Below, one piece after another: positions 41,287 to 49,809 of a DNA stretch of 64,000 nt. The position numbers were made by a program, and so were the translations under genes. Under the pieces are notes generated by a model. The model did no database searches. It saw only the letters and a program-made list of their open reading frames with translations, and was not told the origin of the DNA. Position 1 is the first letter of the stretch. Each line of letters begins with the position of its first letter. This DNA comes from Rothia nasimurium (GTDB taxonomy: Bacteria; Actinomycetota; Actinomycetes; Actinomycetales; Micrococcaceae), in contig NZ_CAKMSR010000001.1 of NCBI RefSeq assembly GCF_928381705.1, positions 62,001-126,000 on the forward strand, given 5' to 3'.

Positions 41287-41820
41287 TTAAGCGGCCTGCG
41301 GGCTCGTTACAGCCTGCCAGAGATACATACGGTAGTTCTCGTCGGTGATTTCGCCGGGCCCGTACACTTCTAGGCAGACGCCGGTAGGCTCCAGCCCCTT
41401 CGAGGGGATAAAGGTGCTGGCCAGGTGGTTGAAGCCCGCCTTGATATGGGCAGGGGGGACGCCCGGGGTAATGGCCCCCTGCACCAGGACGGTAGCGTAC
41501 ATAGCAGCCGGTACCATCACGCCGGTCAGCCCAAGGGCCGCAACGTCCTTAATACCGCCGGGCACAATGAAACCCGCCGTGTAGGTAAAACCGGTATCGT
41601 CGGCGTCCGGCATTACGACGCCCACCTTCTGCAGCTTTTCTACCGCAGCCAGACGCTGGGCGGCCAGGTCGCCCCCGCCCGACTCAAGCGTGCTGTAGAG
41701 GCGCTCCCACCAGGATCCAAAGTCGCTCTCTTCTGTCGCCGGGTCGGTGACACCGGCGACCATAAAGGTACCGTATTCAATCAGAGCTGTCTCGTAAGCC
41801 GGGGTTTTCTGCTCACTCAT
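41287..41820 (-). CDS. GyrI-like effector-binding domain protein
   Basis: A 177-residue protein. The C-terminal [22 protein letters not shown] matches the end of GyrI-like/AraC-E-bind small-molecule-binding domains, and [11 protein letters not shown] fits the first strand. There is no DNA-binding domain. Its ATG overlaps the trhO stop (ATGA), so the two are translationally coupled. Ligand unknown. Confidence 0.65.
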   Translation of the reverse strand: MSEQKTPAYETALIEYGTFMVAGVTDPATEESDFGSWWERLYSTLESGGGDLAAQRLAAVEKLQKVGVVMPDADDTGFTYTAGFIVPGGIKDVAALGLTGVMVPAAMYATVLVQGAITPGVPPAHIKAGFNHLASTFIPSKGLEPTGVCLEVYGPGEITDENYRMYLWQAVTSPQAA

Positions 41821-42701
41821 GCTGACGCTGCCGCAGCCTCGCGCTCGGCCTCTGCTTTAGCCTGGCAGTCGGGGCACAGGAGCACCAGGTCGCGCACGCC
41901 GTCCACATCGAGGTTGACGAAAGTGTTTGCCTTAGCGCCGCAGTGTTCGCACTCGCCGATTGTGACGGTGTCGGGTGAGAAGTTCATGTGCTGGCGCTTG
42001 TCGAAGATGTAGAGCGAGCCCTCCCAGAGGCCGGAGTCGCCGTACTTTTCGCCGTAGCGCACGATGCCGCCGTCAATCTGGTAAATCTCTTTGAAGCCGC
42101 GGTTCTTCATCAGGGCCGAAAGAATTTCGCAGCGGATACCGCCGGTACAGTAGGTGATGACGGGCTTGTCTTTGAGGTCATCGTACTTGCCCGATTCGAT
42201 TTCTTGAATGAAATCGTGGGTGGTGCGCACATCGGGCACAATGGCGTTCTTGAACTTGCCGATTTTTGCTTCGAAGGCGTTGCGGCCGTCGAAGAAGACG
42301 ACCTCGTCGCCGCGTTCTTCAACCAGCTTGTTGACTTCTTCGGGCTTCAGGTGCACGCCGCCGCCCACCACACCGTTTTCATCAACGATGAGTTCATCGG
42401 GAGTGCCGAAGGCAACAATCTCGTCGCGGGCCTTTACCGAGAGGCGGGGGAAGTCGCTAGCGCTACCGTCAGACCACTTGAGTTCGAGCTTTTCGAAGCC
42501 CGGGTACTGGCGGGTAGTTTTACCGTACTGTTTCAGGGCGTTGATGTCGCCGCCCAGGGTACCGTTGATGCCGTGCTTAGAGATCAGGATGCGGCCGGTC
42601 AGGCCCAGCTTCTCGCAGAGAGCACGCTGCCACAGCATCACGGCCTTGGGGTCGGTCACAGGGGCAAAGCAGTAGTAGAGGATAATTTTTTCTTGAGACA
42701 C
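41817..42701 (-). CDS. trhO: tRNA uridine(34) hydroxylase TrhO (rhodanese-like)
   Basis: A 294-residue protein. It has an acylphosphatase-like N-terminal domain ([23 protein letters not shown]), a rhodanese domain with the catalytic-cysteine loop YCTGGIRCE, and a C-terminal cysteine cluster [18 protein letters not shown]. TrhO makes 5-hydroxyuridine at tRNA position 34 using oxygen. The Ala/Glu-rich end is extra. Confidence 0.93.
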   Translation of the reverse strand: MSQEKIILYYCFAPVTDPKAVMLWQRALCEKLGLTGRILISKHGINGTLGGDINALKQYGKTTRQYPGFEKLELKWSDGSASDFPRLSVKARDEIVAFGTPDELIVDENGVVGGGVHLKPEEVNKLVEERGDEVVFFDGRNAFEAKIGKFKNAIVPDVRTTHDFIQEIESGKYDDLKDKPVITYCTGGIRCEILSALMKNRGFKEIYQIDGGIVRYGEKYGDSGLWEGSLYIFDKRQHMNFSPDTVTIGECEHCGAKANTFVNLDVDGVRDLVLLCPDCQAKAEAEREAAAASA

Positions 42702-42750
42702 ACCCCTATTTTAGACCTTATGCCCCTCGGTGGGGCGGCGACTGGCGTTC

Positions 42751-43191
42751 CTAGCCCAGGCGGAAGCGGCGCCCGGTCATTTTCTGCGGGGTCAGCTCCA
42801 CAAACTCCAGCTTCTCGGTATCGAGCCAGGGCTCAAGGTTGAGCTTGCCAACGTAGTCAATGTCGCGGGTTTCGGTCAGCAGGCGGGCTGTGGCAAAGAC
42901 ATTGACCGAGTAGGCGTGGCTGCCCTCTGCCCGGTCGAACTGCACGGTTACTTTCTCGTTCATCAAAAGCTGGGTAAGTTTGCTGCCGGAGGCGGTGCGG
43001 AAGAAGATGCGAACCCCGTCGGTCACAATGTTGAGCGGGGTGATGTGCACGTAGCCGTCCTCGCCTACCGTGCCCAGACGGGCAAATCGGGTGCCCTCAA
43101 TCAGCTCCCAAATCTGCTCTTCGGTGAGGACCGTGACCACAGGCTCCTGCTCGGTAGTCTTCTTACCCTGAATGTTCATTGGAATACTCAT
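42751..43191 (-). CDS. Second FMN split-barrel (PNPOx-like) protein
   Basis: A 146-residue protein with ARLGTVGEDGYVHITPLNIV, IFFRTASGSKL and YSVNVFATARLL, the same pattern as the protein at 38113-38532. A paralogue pair is likely. ATG 43191 is chosen because GATAAT lies 7 bases upstream (43199-43204), a leaderless arrangement; upstream in-frame starts would precede that box. Cofactor and substrate unknown. Confidence 0.8.
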   Translation of the reverse strand: MSIPMNIQGKKTTEQEPVVTVLTEEQIWELIEGTRFARLGTVGEDGYVHITPLNIVTDGVRIFFRTASGSKLTQLLMNEKVTVQFDRAEGSHAYSVNVFATARLLTETRDIDYVGKLNLEPWLDTEKLEFVELTPQKMTGRRFRLG

Positions 43192-43275
43192 ACAGTCCAT
43201 TATCCCATCCCTTATAGTGCAGGTCACAGATAACAGGATAGAAAGAGCAAATATTTACGCGCGCTCTCGCGGTGC

Positions 43276-43290
43276 CATAATAGACGGGTG
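43276..43290 (+). promoter_or_regulatory. Leaderless -10 box before the helicase
   Basis: CATAAT (43276-43281) six bases before GTG 43288. The polymerase at 49807 has the identical hexamer and spacing. Confidence 0.5.
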
Positions 43291-45942
43291 CCTACCGATG
43301 CCCTTCCCTCGCGCTCACACCCAGCCGGAGCCCCGTCCACTCGCGCTCCCCAGCCCGGTGAGCTGGCCGTGGTGCTCGACCAGCTGGGGCTAGCATCCTT
43401 ACCTGAGCAGGTCACCCATGTGCGTACCCTGCCTGCCCGGCGCGCTGAAACTGCCCCCTGGCCGTCCTGGGCCCACCCGCGGGTGGTTGAGGCCTACCAG
43501 AACCTAGGGGTCGCCGATCCCTATCTACACCAGGTGCAGGCGGCAACGGCCGCGCACGACTCCCCCGGCAACCGGCACGTCATTCTGGCAACGGGAACCG
43601 CCTCGGGTAAGTCCCTGGCCTACCAGCTACCCGCCCTTGACGCTATCTACCGGGGCGAATTCGAGGCCCAGGCTAGCGGCTTTGATTCAGGCCGGGCAAC
43701 GGCCCTCTACCTCTCCCCCACCAAGGCCCTAGCGGCAGACCAGCTAGCATCCCTGCGCAACTTAGGACTTCCCGGGCTCGTGGCTGAGAGCTACGACGGC
43801 GATACCCCGCAGGCCGACCGCCGCTTTATTCGCGAGCGCGCCAACTTCATTCTGGCTAACCCGGATATGCTGCACCACGCTATCTTGCCCAACCATGCCC
43901 GGTGGGCTGGTTTTTTGCGCAAGCTCAAGTATGTGATTGTGGATGAGGCCCACGGCTACCGGGGCGTCTTTGGGGCCCATGTTTCTCTGCTGATGAGGCG
44001 CTTGCGACGGGTGTGCCGCTACTACGGTGCTACCCCGGTGTTTATTGGGGCATCTGCTACCAGCGCGGAGCCTGCTGAGTCTTTTGCCCGGCTGATTGGG
44101 TCGCGGCCCACCGCGGTTACCGCGGTAACTGAGAGTACCGCTCCGCGCGGTGCTACCCATGTACTGCTGTGGGAGCCGGAGTTTACCGATGCGGCTGCGG
44201 TCAATGACAAGCTTTCTGCCCATGCTAATGGGGTGAGTGTTCGGCCCGGTGCCCAGGGCAATGGTGCAGGTGAGAACGGGGCGCCGGTGCGTAAGTCGGT
44301 CATTACCCAGAGCGCTGAGATGCTCACTGACCTGGTGGTGAACCGTACCCGCACGATTTCCTTTATTAAGTCCCGTCGCGGGGCTGAAGCTATCGCGCAG
44401 ACCGCTGGCCGCTATCTCGATGAGGTTGAGCCCGGCCTTTCTGCCCGTATCGCAGCCTATCGGGCGGGCTACCTGCCCGAGGAGCGTCGGGCCCTTGAGG
44501 CCAGCCTGCGCCGGGGTGAGATTCTCGGCGTAGCCTCGACCAACGCCCTGGAGCTGGGTATTGATATTGCGGGGCTGGATGCCGTGTTGGTGGGCGGATG
44601 GCCGGGCACGCGGGCGTCCTTCTACCAGCAGATAGGACGAGCGGGCAGGGCAGGGCAGGACGCTTTTGCCGTCCTGATTGCCAGCGAAGACCCCCTCGAT
44701 ACCTACCTGGTGCACCACCCCGAAGATATTTTTGACCGGCCGGTTGAAAAAACCGTTTTCGACCCTGAGAACCCCTATGTACTTAGTCCTCATCTATGTG
44801 CTGCGGCCGCTGAGATTCCCCTGCGCAGGGAGGAGCTCATGGTCTTTGGGCGCACCACCGAGGCGCTGTTGGGCCGCCTGGTGGAGCAGGGCTACCTGCG
44901 GCAGCGGGCTACCGGCTGGTTCTGGACCCACCCCGAGTCTGCCAGTGACTTTGTGAACCTGCGCGGGGGTGGTTCTCCCCTGCAGATTATTGACTGCGAA
45001 ACGGGTGCCGTGATTGGCAGTATGGACGACGGCCACGCCCACTCCCAGGGGCACCCCGGCGCTATTTACACTCACCAAGGCAAGACCTATGTGGTGGAAG
45101 ATCTTGATGAGGACAACAAGGTTATTGCGGTCTCGGCAGTGAGCCCCGATTATTACACCCAGTCCCGTGATATCACCGAAGTGACCGTACTGGGTGCTGA
45201 AGAATCGCAGCAGCAGGGGCAGGTGTCGTTGAACTACGGCAGGGTGCGGGTTCGTTCCCAGGTGGTGGGCTACCAGCGGAAGTCCCTGGTGGGCCAGCAG
45301 GTTCTGGGTGATGAGCCACTTGACCTTGCCCCGCAGGAGTTGCAGACCAGGGCTATCTGGTGGGCTATGCCCGCTACCCTGTTGCACGCTGCGGGTATTC
45401 ATGAGAGGGATATCCCCGGTGCCCTGCATGCCGCTGAGCACGCCGCTATCGGTCTGCTCCCCCTGGTAGCTACCTGCGACCGGTGGGATATCGGTGGTTT
45501 ATCGACCGCCTTTCATATCGATACCGAACAGCCCACGATTTTCGTCTACGACGGCCACCCCGGCGGGGCTGGCTTTGCCGAGCGGGGCTTTGAGCAGGTG
45601 GGGCACTGGTTGCGGGCCACTCTCGATACGATTTTGGCCTGCGAGTGCGATCTGGGCTGCCCTTCGTGTGTGCAGTCCCCCAAGTGCGGTAACCGGAACG
45701 AGCCCCTGCATAAGGCGGGCGCCGCCCGGCTTTTAGCTGCCCTGCTCGTTGAGGCCGATGAACTCACCGATGAAGAGCGCAGAAAACTGCTCAAGCCTTT
45801 AGGCCCGGCGGCTGAAAGCCCGGTAGCTGGGGAAACAGGAGCCGGGAGTTACGCGGTGGGACACCGGGTAGAGGGGAAACCTACCCCGGTGAGTGTAGCT
45901 GAGTCTTTGACCGGCTTCGCCGCTACCGACGACCCCTTCTAG
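43288..45942 (+). CDS. DEAD/DEAH helicase with DUF1998 zinc domain
   Basis: An 884-residue superfamily 2 helicase. Walker A is ATGTASGKS (101-109), the Walker B DEAH is at 219-222, and the second RecA domain holds ASTNALELGIDIAGLDAVL and QQIGRAGRAG. The C-terminal DUF1998 region has four cysteines in CECDLGCPSCVQSPKCGN, the Hrq1/MrfA-like layout seen in DNA repair helicases. It faces the tad pilus operon; this helicase/secretion neighbourhood is conserved in actinobacteria, though the link is not explained. GTG start with no ribosome site. Confidence 0.92.
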   Translation: MPTDALPSRSHPAGAPSTRAPQPGELAVVLDQLGLASLPEQVTHVRTLPARRAETAPWPSWAHPRVVEAYQNLGVADPYLHQVQAATAAHDSPGNRHVILATGTASGKSLAYQLPALDAIYRGEFEAQASGFDSGRATALYLSPTKALAADQLASLRNLGLPGLVAESYDGDTPQADRRFIRERANFILANPDMLHHAILPNHARWAGFLRKLKYVIVDEAHGYRGVFGAHVSLLMRRLRRVCRYYGATPVFIGASATSAEPAESFARLIGSRPTAVTAVTESTAPRGATHVLLWEPEFTDAAAVNDKLSAHANGVSVRPGAQGNGAGENGAPVRKSVITQSAEMLTDLVVNRTRTISFIKSRRGAEAIAQTAGRYLDEVEPGLSARIAAYRAGYLPEERRALEASLRRGEILGVASTNALELGIDIAGLDAVLVGGWPGTRASFYQQIGRAGRAGQDAFAVLIASEDPLDTYLVHHPEDIFDRPVEKTVFDPENPYVLSPHLCAAAAEIPLRREELMVFGRTTEALLGRLVEQGYLRQRATGWFWTHPESASDFVNLRGGGSPLQIIDCETGAVIGSMDDGHAHSQGHPGAIYTHQGKTYVVEDLDEDNKVIAVSAVSPDYYTQSRDITEVTVLGAEESQQQGQVSLNYGRVRVRSQVVGYQRKSLVGQQVLGDEPLDLAPQELQTRAIWWAMPATLLHAAGIHERDIPGALHAAEHAAIGLLPLVATCDRWDIGGLSTAFHIDTEQPTIFVYDGHPGGAGFAERGFEQVGHWLRATLDTILACECDLGCPSCVQSPKCGNRNEPLHKAGAARLLAALLVEADELTDEERRKLLKPLGPAAESPVAGETGAGSYAVGHRVEGKPTPVSVAESLTGFAATDDPF

Positions 45943-45972
45943 CCTTGCTATAGCGAGCGGGGCTGGCCTCGG

Positions 45973-46347
45973 TTATGAGGAATCAGGTGGCCCAGCCCGG
46001 GATATGCCCTCAGCGGGACCAAGGAAAGCGAAGGGGCCGGTGATATCAACGAGGGTGCGGACGTCCACCGTCCCGCCCAACCCGGCGGGCTGGCCGCAGC
46101 CACCCAACCGGGCCCCGTTGGACTGGGCAATGCGCTCGGCGACCGCACAGGGTTCTCCGGGGGCAAGGCCGCGGGCTACGTCCGCTGCGGCAAGAGCCGC
46201 TAGATCCGCTGCTGCCGCTGCCCGGTGCTGCGCGGTAATGACCCCAATGAGCCCGGCACAGGTAGCCCCGAGAATAAGAAGAGCGCAGACCAGGCCCACC
46301 GTGGCAACGGTGCTGCTTCCTCGTTCCCACTCAACTTCGCGATTCAT
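45973..46347 (-). CDS. Rv3654c-type TadE-like protein
   Basis: A 124-residue protein. After a short basic N-terminus, GSSTVATVGLVCALLILGATCAGLIG is a prepilin-like cleavage region and helix. AADLAALAAADVARG is the region shared by the actinobacterial Flp-neighbourhood TadE-like family beside DUF1998 helicases. The ATG overlaps the tadE stop by 4 bases. Last gene of the tad operon. Probably a minor pseudopilin. Confidence 0.82.
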   Translation of the reverse strand: MNREVEWERGSSTVATVGLVCALLILGATCAGLIGVITAQHRAAAAADLAALAAADVARGLAPGEPCAVAERIAQSNGARLGGCGQPAGLGGTVDVRTLVDITGPFAFLGPAEGISRAGPPDSS

Positions 46348-46724
46348 GGGTCAGCGCTCCCGGTGGTGGCGCTGTATTCGGTGAGGGCCCGTGCATCGGC
46401 GGTAAGCGTCCAGCCGCTGACCTTTCCCACAACTCCCGGAGCCTGCCTGCTCACCGTTACGACCGTCATGTCGTCATCCTGAGCCAGGGTGACGGTAGCT
46501 GCGGGGTCTATCTCCTGCACGATGCGGGTTACGGTCTCGGCTGTTTCCCCGCGGGCTGCTGCCCGGGCTCCCAGGCGAGCGCCCTCTTCCAGTTTGAGCT
46601 GTACGATACCGGTTGCGGCAGCTCCCAGCACCAGGGCCAGAACGAACACAAGGGCAGGGAGTATCACCGCAAATTCAGCGGTGCTTGACCCTCTTTCGTT
46701 TTCTGGTGCGGCTAGTGTCTGCAC
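46344..46724 (-). CDS. TadE-like minor pilin
   Basis: A 126-residue protein. The N-terminal GSSTAEFAVILPALVFVLALVLG is the TadE membrane motif with Glu five residues into the mature form, a prepilin-like site. It is followed by a periplasmic domain that includes LGARAAARGE. Encoded between the Flp pilin and the Rv3654c-like gene, and part of the Flp pilus assembly operon. Confidence 0.88.
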   Translation of the reverse strand: MQTLAAPENERGSSTAEFAVILPALVFVLALVLGAAATGIVQLKLEEGARLGARAAARGETAETVTRIVQEIDPAATVTLAQDDDMTVVTVSRQAPGVVGKVSGWTLTADARALTEYSATTGSADP

Positions 46725-46837
46725 GGTATCACCACCTTATCTTGGGCTGAGGGTTCCAGGGCTTTCAGGTATCAATTACGGATTTTCCAGTCTCTGTGCC
46801 CGGGCGGTTCAGCCCGGGCACAGAGACAGAAGGCTGT

Positions 46838-47050
46838 CTATGCTCCGGTTGAGAGAGCTGTTTGCACAAGCCCCAGCAGCATCTGGCGGACTTCTTCAGA
46901 TTTGAGGATGACCACGAGCAGTCCCGCAAAGCCTACGGCCGCCAACATGACGATTCCGTACTCGGCGGTCGTAGCGCCCGCTTCGGGGTCGTCGAGACCG
47001 GCCTGAAGGAGCTGGCCTTCTACAGGTGATGTGGGGTGAGTGTTCGACAC
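46838..47050 (-). CDS. Flp-type pilin (DUF4244)
   Basis: A 70-residue major pilin candidate. GATTAEYGIVMLAAVGFAGLL has the Flp prepilin signature with the Glu-Tyr pair. GTG 47050 follows AAGGAGG. A perfect hairpin, CCTCGGCAA-CC-TTGCCGAGG (47074-47093), lies just upstream of the ribosome site in the mRNA. The 332-bp gap to tadC suggests its own promoter, which fits a structural subunit needed in excess. Confidence 0.88.
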   Translation of the reverse strand: MSNTHPTSPVEGQLLQAGLDDPEAGATTAEYGIVMLAAVGFAGLLVVILKSEEVRQMLLGLVQTALSTGA

Positions 47051-47230
47051 GGTTTCCTCCTTGATGTGGTGCTCCTCGGCAACCTTGCCGAGGCGCTGTG
47101 TTCTTTCGGGTGTTCTCGGGTGAAGACGGGGTAAGGGGCGGGTTGAGGTGGTGAGAAAGACGCCGGGGCCTTCACCCGAGGTACCTGTAGCTTTCCAGTT
47201 GCCCGAGATAGCGTAAAGAGTAGTGTTACC

Positions 47231-47239
47231 TGTGGATAA
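47231..47239 (-). promoter_or_regulatory. DnaA box-like 9-mer, site 1
   Basis: Exact TTATCCACA on the minus strand. It could be a DnaA-binding site that titrates DnaA or controls the pilin promoter. Confidence 0.4.
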
Positions 47240-47349
47240 GGGCAGCGGGCCTGCTCTCCTGTCTTTTCAGGGAGCAAAGCTCCCAACACCTTCTACAGCA
47301 GTGCAGCCGTGACGCCTTTATGACGCCCCTGCGCCCTCCACCGGAGGCC

Positions 47350-47358
47350 TGTGGATAA
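47350..47358 (-). promoter_or_regulatory. DnaA box-like 9-mer, site 2
   Basis: Exact TTATCCACA on the minus strand, 119 bp from site 1 and in the same orientation. Confidence 0.4.
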
Positions 47359-47382
47359 CCTGTCCGTACCGCCTGCCCGCTT

Positions 47383-47856
47383 CTAAAAAAGCACCGGAAA
47401 CAGGGCAATGAGAACGGGTACCACCCCCAGGCAGATAAAGGACGGCAGCGAGCAGGCCCCCAGCGGCACCACCAGTTTGACGCTCAGCCGGGCAGCTGCC
47501 TTCTCGTAGGCCCGTTGCCGGTGGCGGCGCTGCCGCTGGGCCAGAACCCTCACCAGTTGGGCGCTCGGTGCACCCGTGCTCAGCGTCAGCCCCAGGGCCT
47601 CATACAGGCCTACGAGCCCCGGGGCAACCGGCTGCTCCCAGGCGTCCGCCCAGCTCTGCCCCTGATAGAGGCGCTCCACCACAGCGGTCAGCTCCGCCTC
47701 GTATCTTCCCTCTTCAAGCTGACCCAGCTGGTGCAGCACCGCAGGGATCGAAAGCCCTGCCGCGAGCATGGTCGCCGCCATATCCAGGTAGAGGGCAGCA
47801 TCTAGTTCAGGAGCGGACGCCCGGGGCTGCTTCCCCACTCTCGGTAGACCCAGCAT
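47383..47856 (-). CDS. TadC-like pilus platform protein
   Basis: A 157-residue type II secretion F-domain protein. DAALYLDMAATMLAAGLSIPAVL is the F-domain start, and the last ~25 residues form a membrane helix. It is shorter than proteobacterial TadC. ATG 47856 overlaps the tadB stop (TGATG), which sets the start. With TadB it should form the inner-membrane platform for Flp pilus assembly. Confidence 0.85.
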   Translation of the reverse strand: MLGLPRVGKQPRASAPELDAALYLDMAATMLAAGLSIPAVLHQLGQLEEGRYEAELTAVVERLYQGQSWADAWEQPVAPGLVGLYEALGLTLSTGAPSAQLVRVLAQRQRRHRQRAYEKAAARLSVKLVVPLGACSLPSFICLGVVPVLIALFPVLF

Positions 47857-48572
47857 CACTGCCCCTCTTCCGCGCGACGAATCAGGCGGGCCGTCCAGCG
47901 GTTGCCGCACCAAGCCAGCGCCAGCCCCAGGCACCCAACGAAAGCCCCGGGAACTGAGCCTAGAAGCACCCCTAAGGGATCCGTACCCATCAAGATTCCC
48001 AGCCCCAACCCCACAAAAGGCAGCCAGGAAAGGATTCGCCCGGTAGCCCGCGGCCCACTCAAAGCCGTCTCCCGCTGCTGGCGAAGGTCAATTTCCGTCT
48101 CCAGGTAGCGGGCTAGACGCTCAAACACCTGGGCGAGAGAGGCGCCCGTCCGCTCCCCCACCTGCCAGCAGGCTGCCACCCTGGCGGCTCCCTGCCTCAC
48201 GCTCTCGCGCAGCTCAGCCTGCCCGGCAGCCTGCAGATACACACCGGCTAGGGGCAGGCCCTTCTGGGCTTGGGCGCTCGCGGTCTCAAAAAGCTGGGCC
48301 ATCTGGGCCCGGGCACCTTCGAGGCCCTGCTGCTGGCGCGTGGACGGTCGCAGCTTCCCCACAACTGCGAACAGGCCGGATTTCTGTTCGGCGCGCCCCT
48401 CATGTTCTAGGCCCACCAGATAGGCCGCTACGTGGGTGCAGGCCTGCGCCGGTGAGCACCCCGCACGCAGCAGGGCGGCAAGACGCCAGATGGCATCGGG
48501 CCATAGCTCCAGCTCTTCTAAGCCCGCAGAATCGCTGCGGGCCCCAAGATTTTTCAGACTTTCGACCAGCAT
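47856..48572 (-). CDS. TadB-like pilus platform protein
   Basis: A 238-residue F-domain membrane protein. WRLAALLRAGCSPAQACTHV and CWQVGERTGASLAQVFERLARYLE are the T2SS-F motif. Two C-terminal helices (about 180-220) follow. Stop and start codons overlap with both neighbours, so tadA, tadB and tadC are coupled. Confidence 0.87.
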   Translation of the reverse strand: MLVESLKNLGARSDSAGLEELELWPDAIWRLAALLRAGCSPAQACTHVAAYLVGLEHEGRAEQKSGLFAVVGKLRPSTRQQQGLEGARAQMAQLFETASAQAQKGLPLAGVYLQAAGQAELRESVRQGAARVAACWQVGERTGASLAQVFERLARYLETEIDLRQQRETALSGPRATGRILSWLPFVGLGLGILMGTDPLGVLLGSVPGAFVGCLGLALAWCGNRWTARLIRRAEEGQ

Positions 48573-49693
48573 CAGGCACCCACCCCCGTGCTCTGAGACA
48601 GACCGGCTGCCTGCTGGAGCTCTTCACCACCGGGGTGCCAGCGCAGGTAGGTGCCGCGGCGGCGCGGCTCCACGGTACAGACCGGCTCAACGGCAAGGTT
48701 GTGCCCGCCTACCAGCCGATAAACCCCGCGTACTATACGGCGCTTGCCCTCGCGTTCAAGGTGCACAATATAATCCAGCGCCGTCGCAGCTTGCAGGGCC
48801 ACAGCCTCGCTACTCACCCCCGCGAGAGCCCCCATAGCGTAGAGCCGGGCAGGCACAGACCCTGCGGAGTTAGCGTGCACCGTGGTGCCGCTTCCGGAGT
48901 GACCGGTGTTCATGGCCGTCAGCATATCCATGACCTCAGCTCCGCGGCACTCGCCCACCACCAGCCGGCTGGGCCGCATACGAAGGGCCTGCCGAATCAA
49001 CTCGGCCAGCCCCACCTCGCCCTGCCCCTCGGCGTTAGCAGCCCGGGCCTGCAGGCTCACGGTGTGCGGGTGATCTAGTTGCAGTTCAGAGGTGTCTTCT
49101 ACCAGCAGTAGCCGCTCACCGGCGTCCGCCTCCTGCAACAGGGCACCCAGCAGGGTGGTCTTGCCGGTCCCAGTTCCCCCGCTGACCAGCAGATTAGCCC
49201 GCGAGCGCACCAGCTGCCGCAGCACCTGTTCCAGGTCGCGCCCCATCATGCCGCGCTCTTGTAGTTGCCGTAAGGACGGGCGCTGGGCCGGTTGAAGGCG
49301 CAGGGACAGCAGGGTGCCGGAGCGGCTCAGGGGTGGGAGCAGGGCGTGGATGCGGATTCCCTGCTGGGTTTGGACGTCGGCAGCCGGGTAGGCGTCGTCC
49401 AGACGGCCACCTGCCGATAGGATCAGCCGGGTGGCAAGTGCCCGGACGGCTTCATCGTCGGGGAAGGTAATAGCAGCCCGGTGCAGGGTACCTGCGGCCT
49501 CGTACCAGACATCCTGCGGGCCGTTGACGAAAATATCGGTCAGCCCTTCTCGGCTCACCAGGGGTGTGAGCGGGCCCAGGTCGGTCTCGGCAGGTTCTAC
49601 CGCTAAGAGCGGCACATCATCGGGTAGGTCTGTGGGGGTCGGCTCAAAGAAACGGCGCCGCGATCGGCGCACACGCATCTCAGTATCGGGCAT
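48572..49693 (-). CDS. tadA: TadA/CpaF-type pilus assembly ATPase
   Basis: A 373-residue secretion ATPase that powers Flp pilus assembly. Walker A GGTGTGKTT is at 172-180, and VGECRGAEVMDMLTAMNTGHSGS holds the Walker B and His-box region. It lacks the CpaE-like gene that often precedes tadA in actinobacteria: the next gene upstream diverges and encodes a polymerase. A prepilin peptidase is also not in this window. The mRNA near the start could pair GGCCTACC with GGTAGCC over the AAAGGT ribosome site. Confidence 0.93.
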   Translation of the reverse strand: MPDTEMRVRRSRRRFFEPTPTDLPDDVPLLAVEPAETDLGPLTPLVSREGLTDIFVNGPQDVWYEAAGTLHRAAITFPDDEAVRALATRLILSAGGRLDDAYPAADVQTQQGIRIHALLPPLSRSGTLLSLRLQPAQRPSLRQLQERGMMGRDLEQVLRQLVRSRANLLVSGGTGTGKTTLLGALLQEADAGERLLLVEDTSELQLDHPHTVSLQARAANAEGQGEVGLAELIRQALRMRPSRLVVGECRGAEVMDMLTAMNTGHSGSGTTVHANSAGSVPARLYAMGALAGVSSEAVALQAATALDYIVHLEREGKRRIVRGVYRLVGGHNLAVEPVCTVEPRRRGTYLRWHPGGEELQQAAGLSQSTGVGA

Positions 49694-49794
49694 GGCTACC
49701 TTTCAGGGTAGGCCCCTGCCCCGGCATCTTTCTCTTGTCTCTCTTTATGCCACAGAAGAAGTGCCGTGTCTAGCCCTGTGAACAGCGCAAACGG

Positions 49795-49809
49795 CATAAT
49801 AGAAAGATG
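49795..49809 (+). promoter_or_regulatory. Leaderless -10 box before the polymerase
   Basis: CATAAT (49795-49800) six bases before ATG 49807, identical to the helicase box. No ribosome site. Confidence 0.5.

Larger units (their letters stand above)
47051..47382. other. Intergenic region between tadC and the Flp pilin
   Basis: 332 bp with no gene. It holds the Flp-pilin leader hairpin (47074-47093) and two exact TGTGGATAA sequences (reverse complement of the DnaA box TTATCCACA) at 47231-47239 and 47350-47358. A promoter for the pilin gene is expected here but not identified. Confidence 0.5.

Noticed and set aside
43762..44793. 343-codon frame opposite the helicase
   Set aside because: Overlaps the helicase RecA domains; no promoter, ribosome site or family motif.
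47051..47382. Origin of replication from the DnaA boxes
   Set aside because: Only two boxes, no AT-rich unwinding region, and no dnaA, dnaN or gyrase genes nearby.
49694..49720. RNA switch over the tadA ribosome site
   Set aside because: The GGCCTACC/GGTAGCC pairing is short and imperfect. Noted in the tadA entry but not claimed as a regulator.
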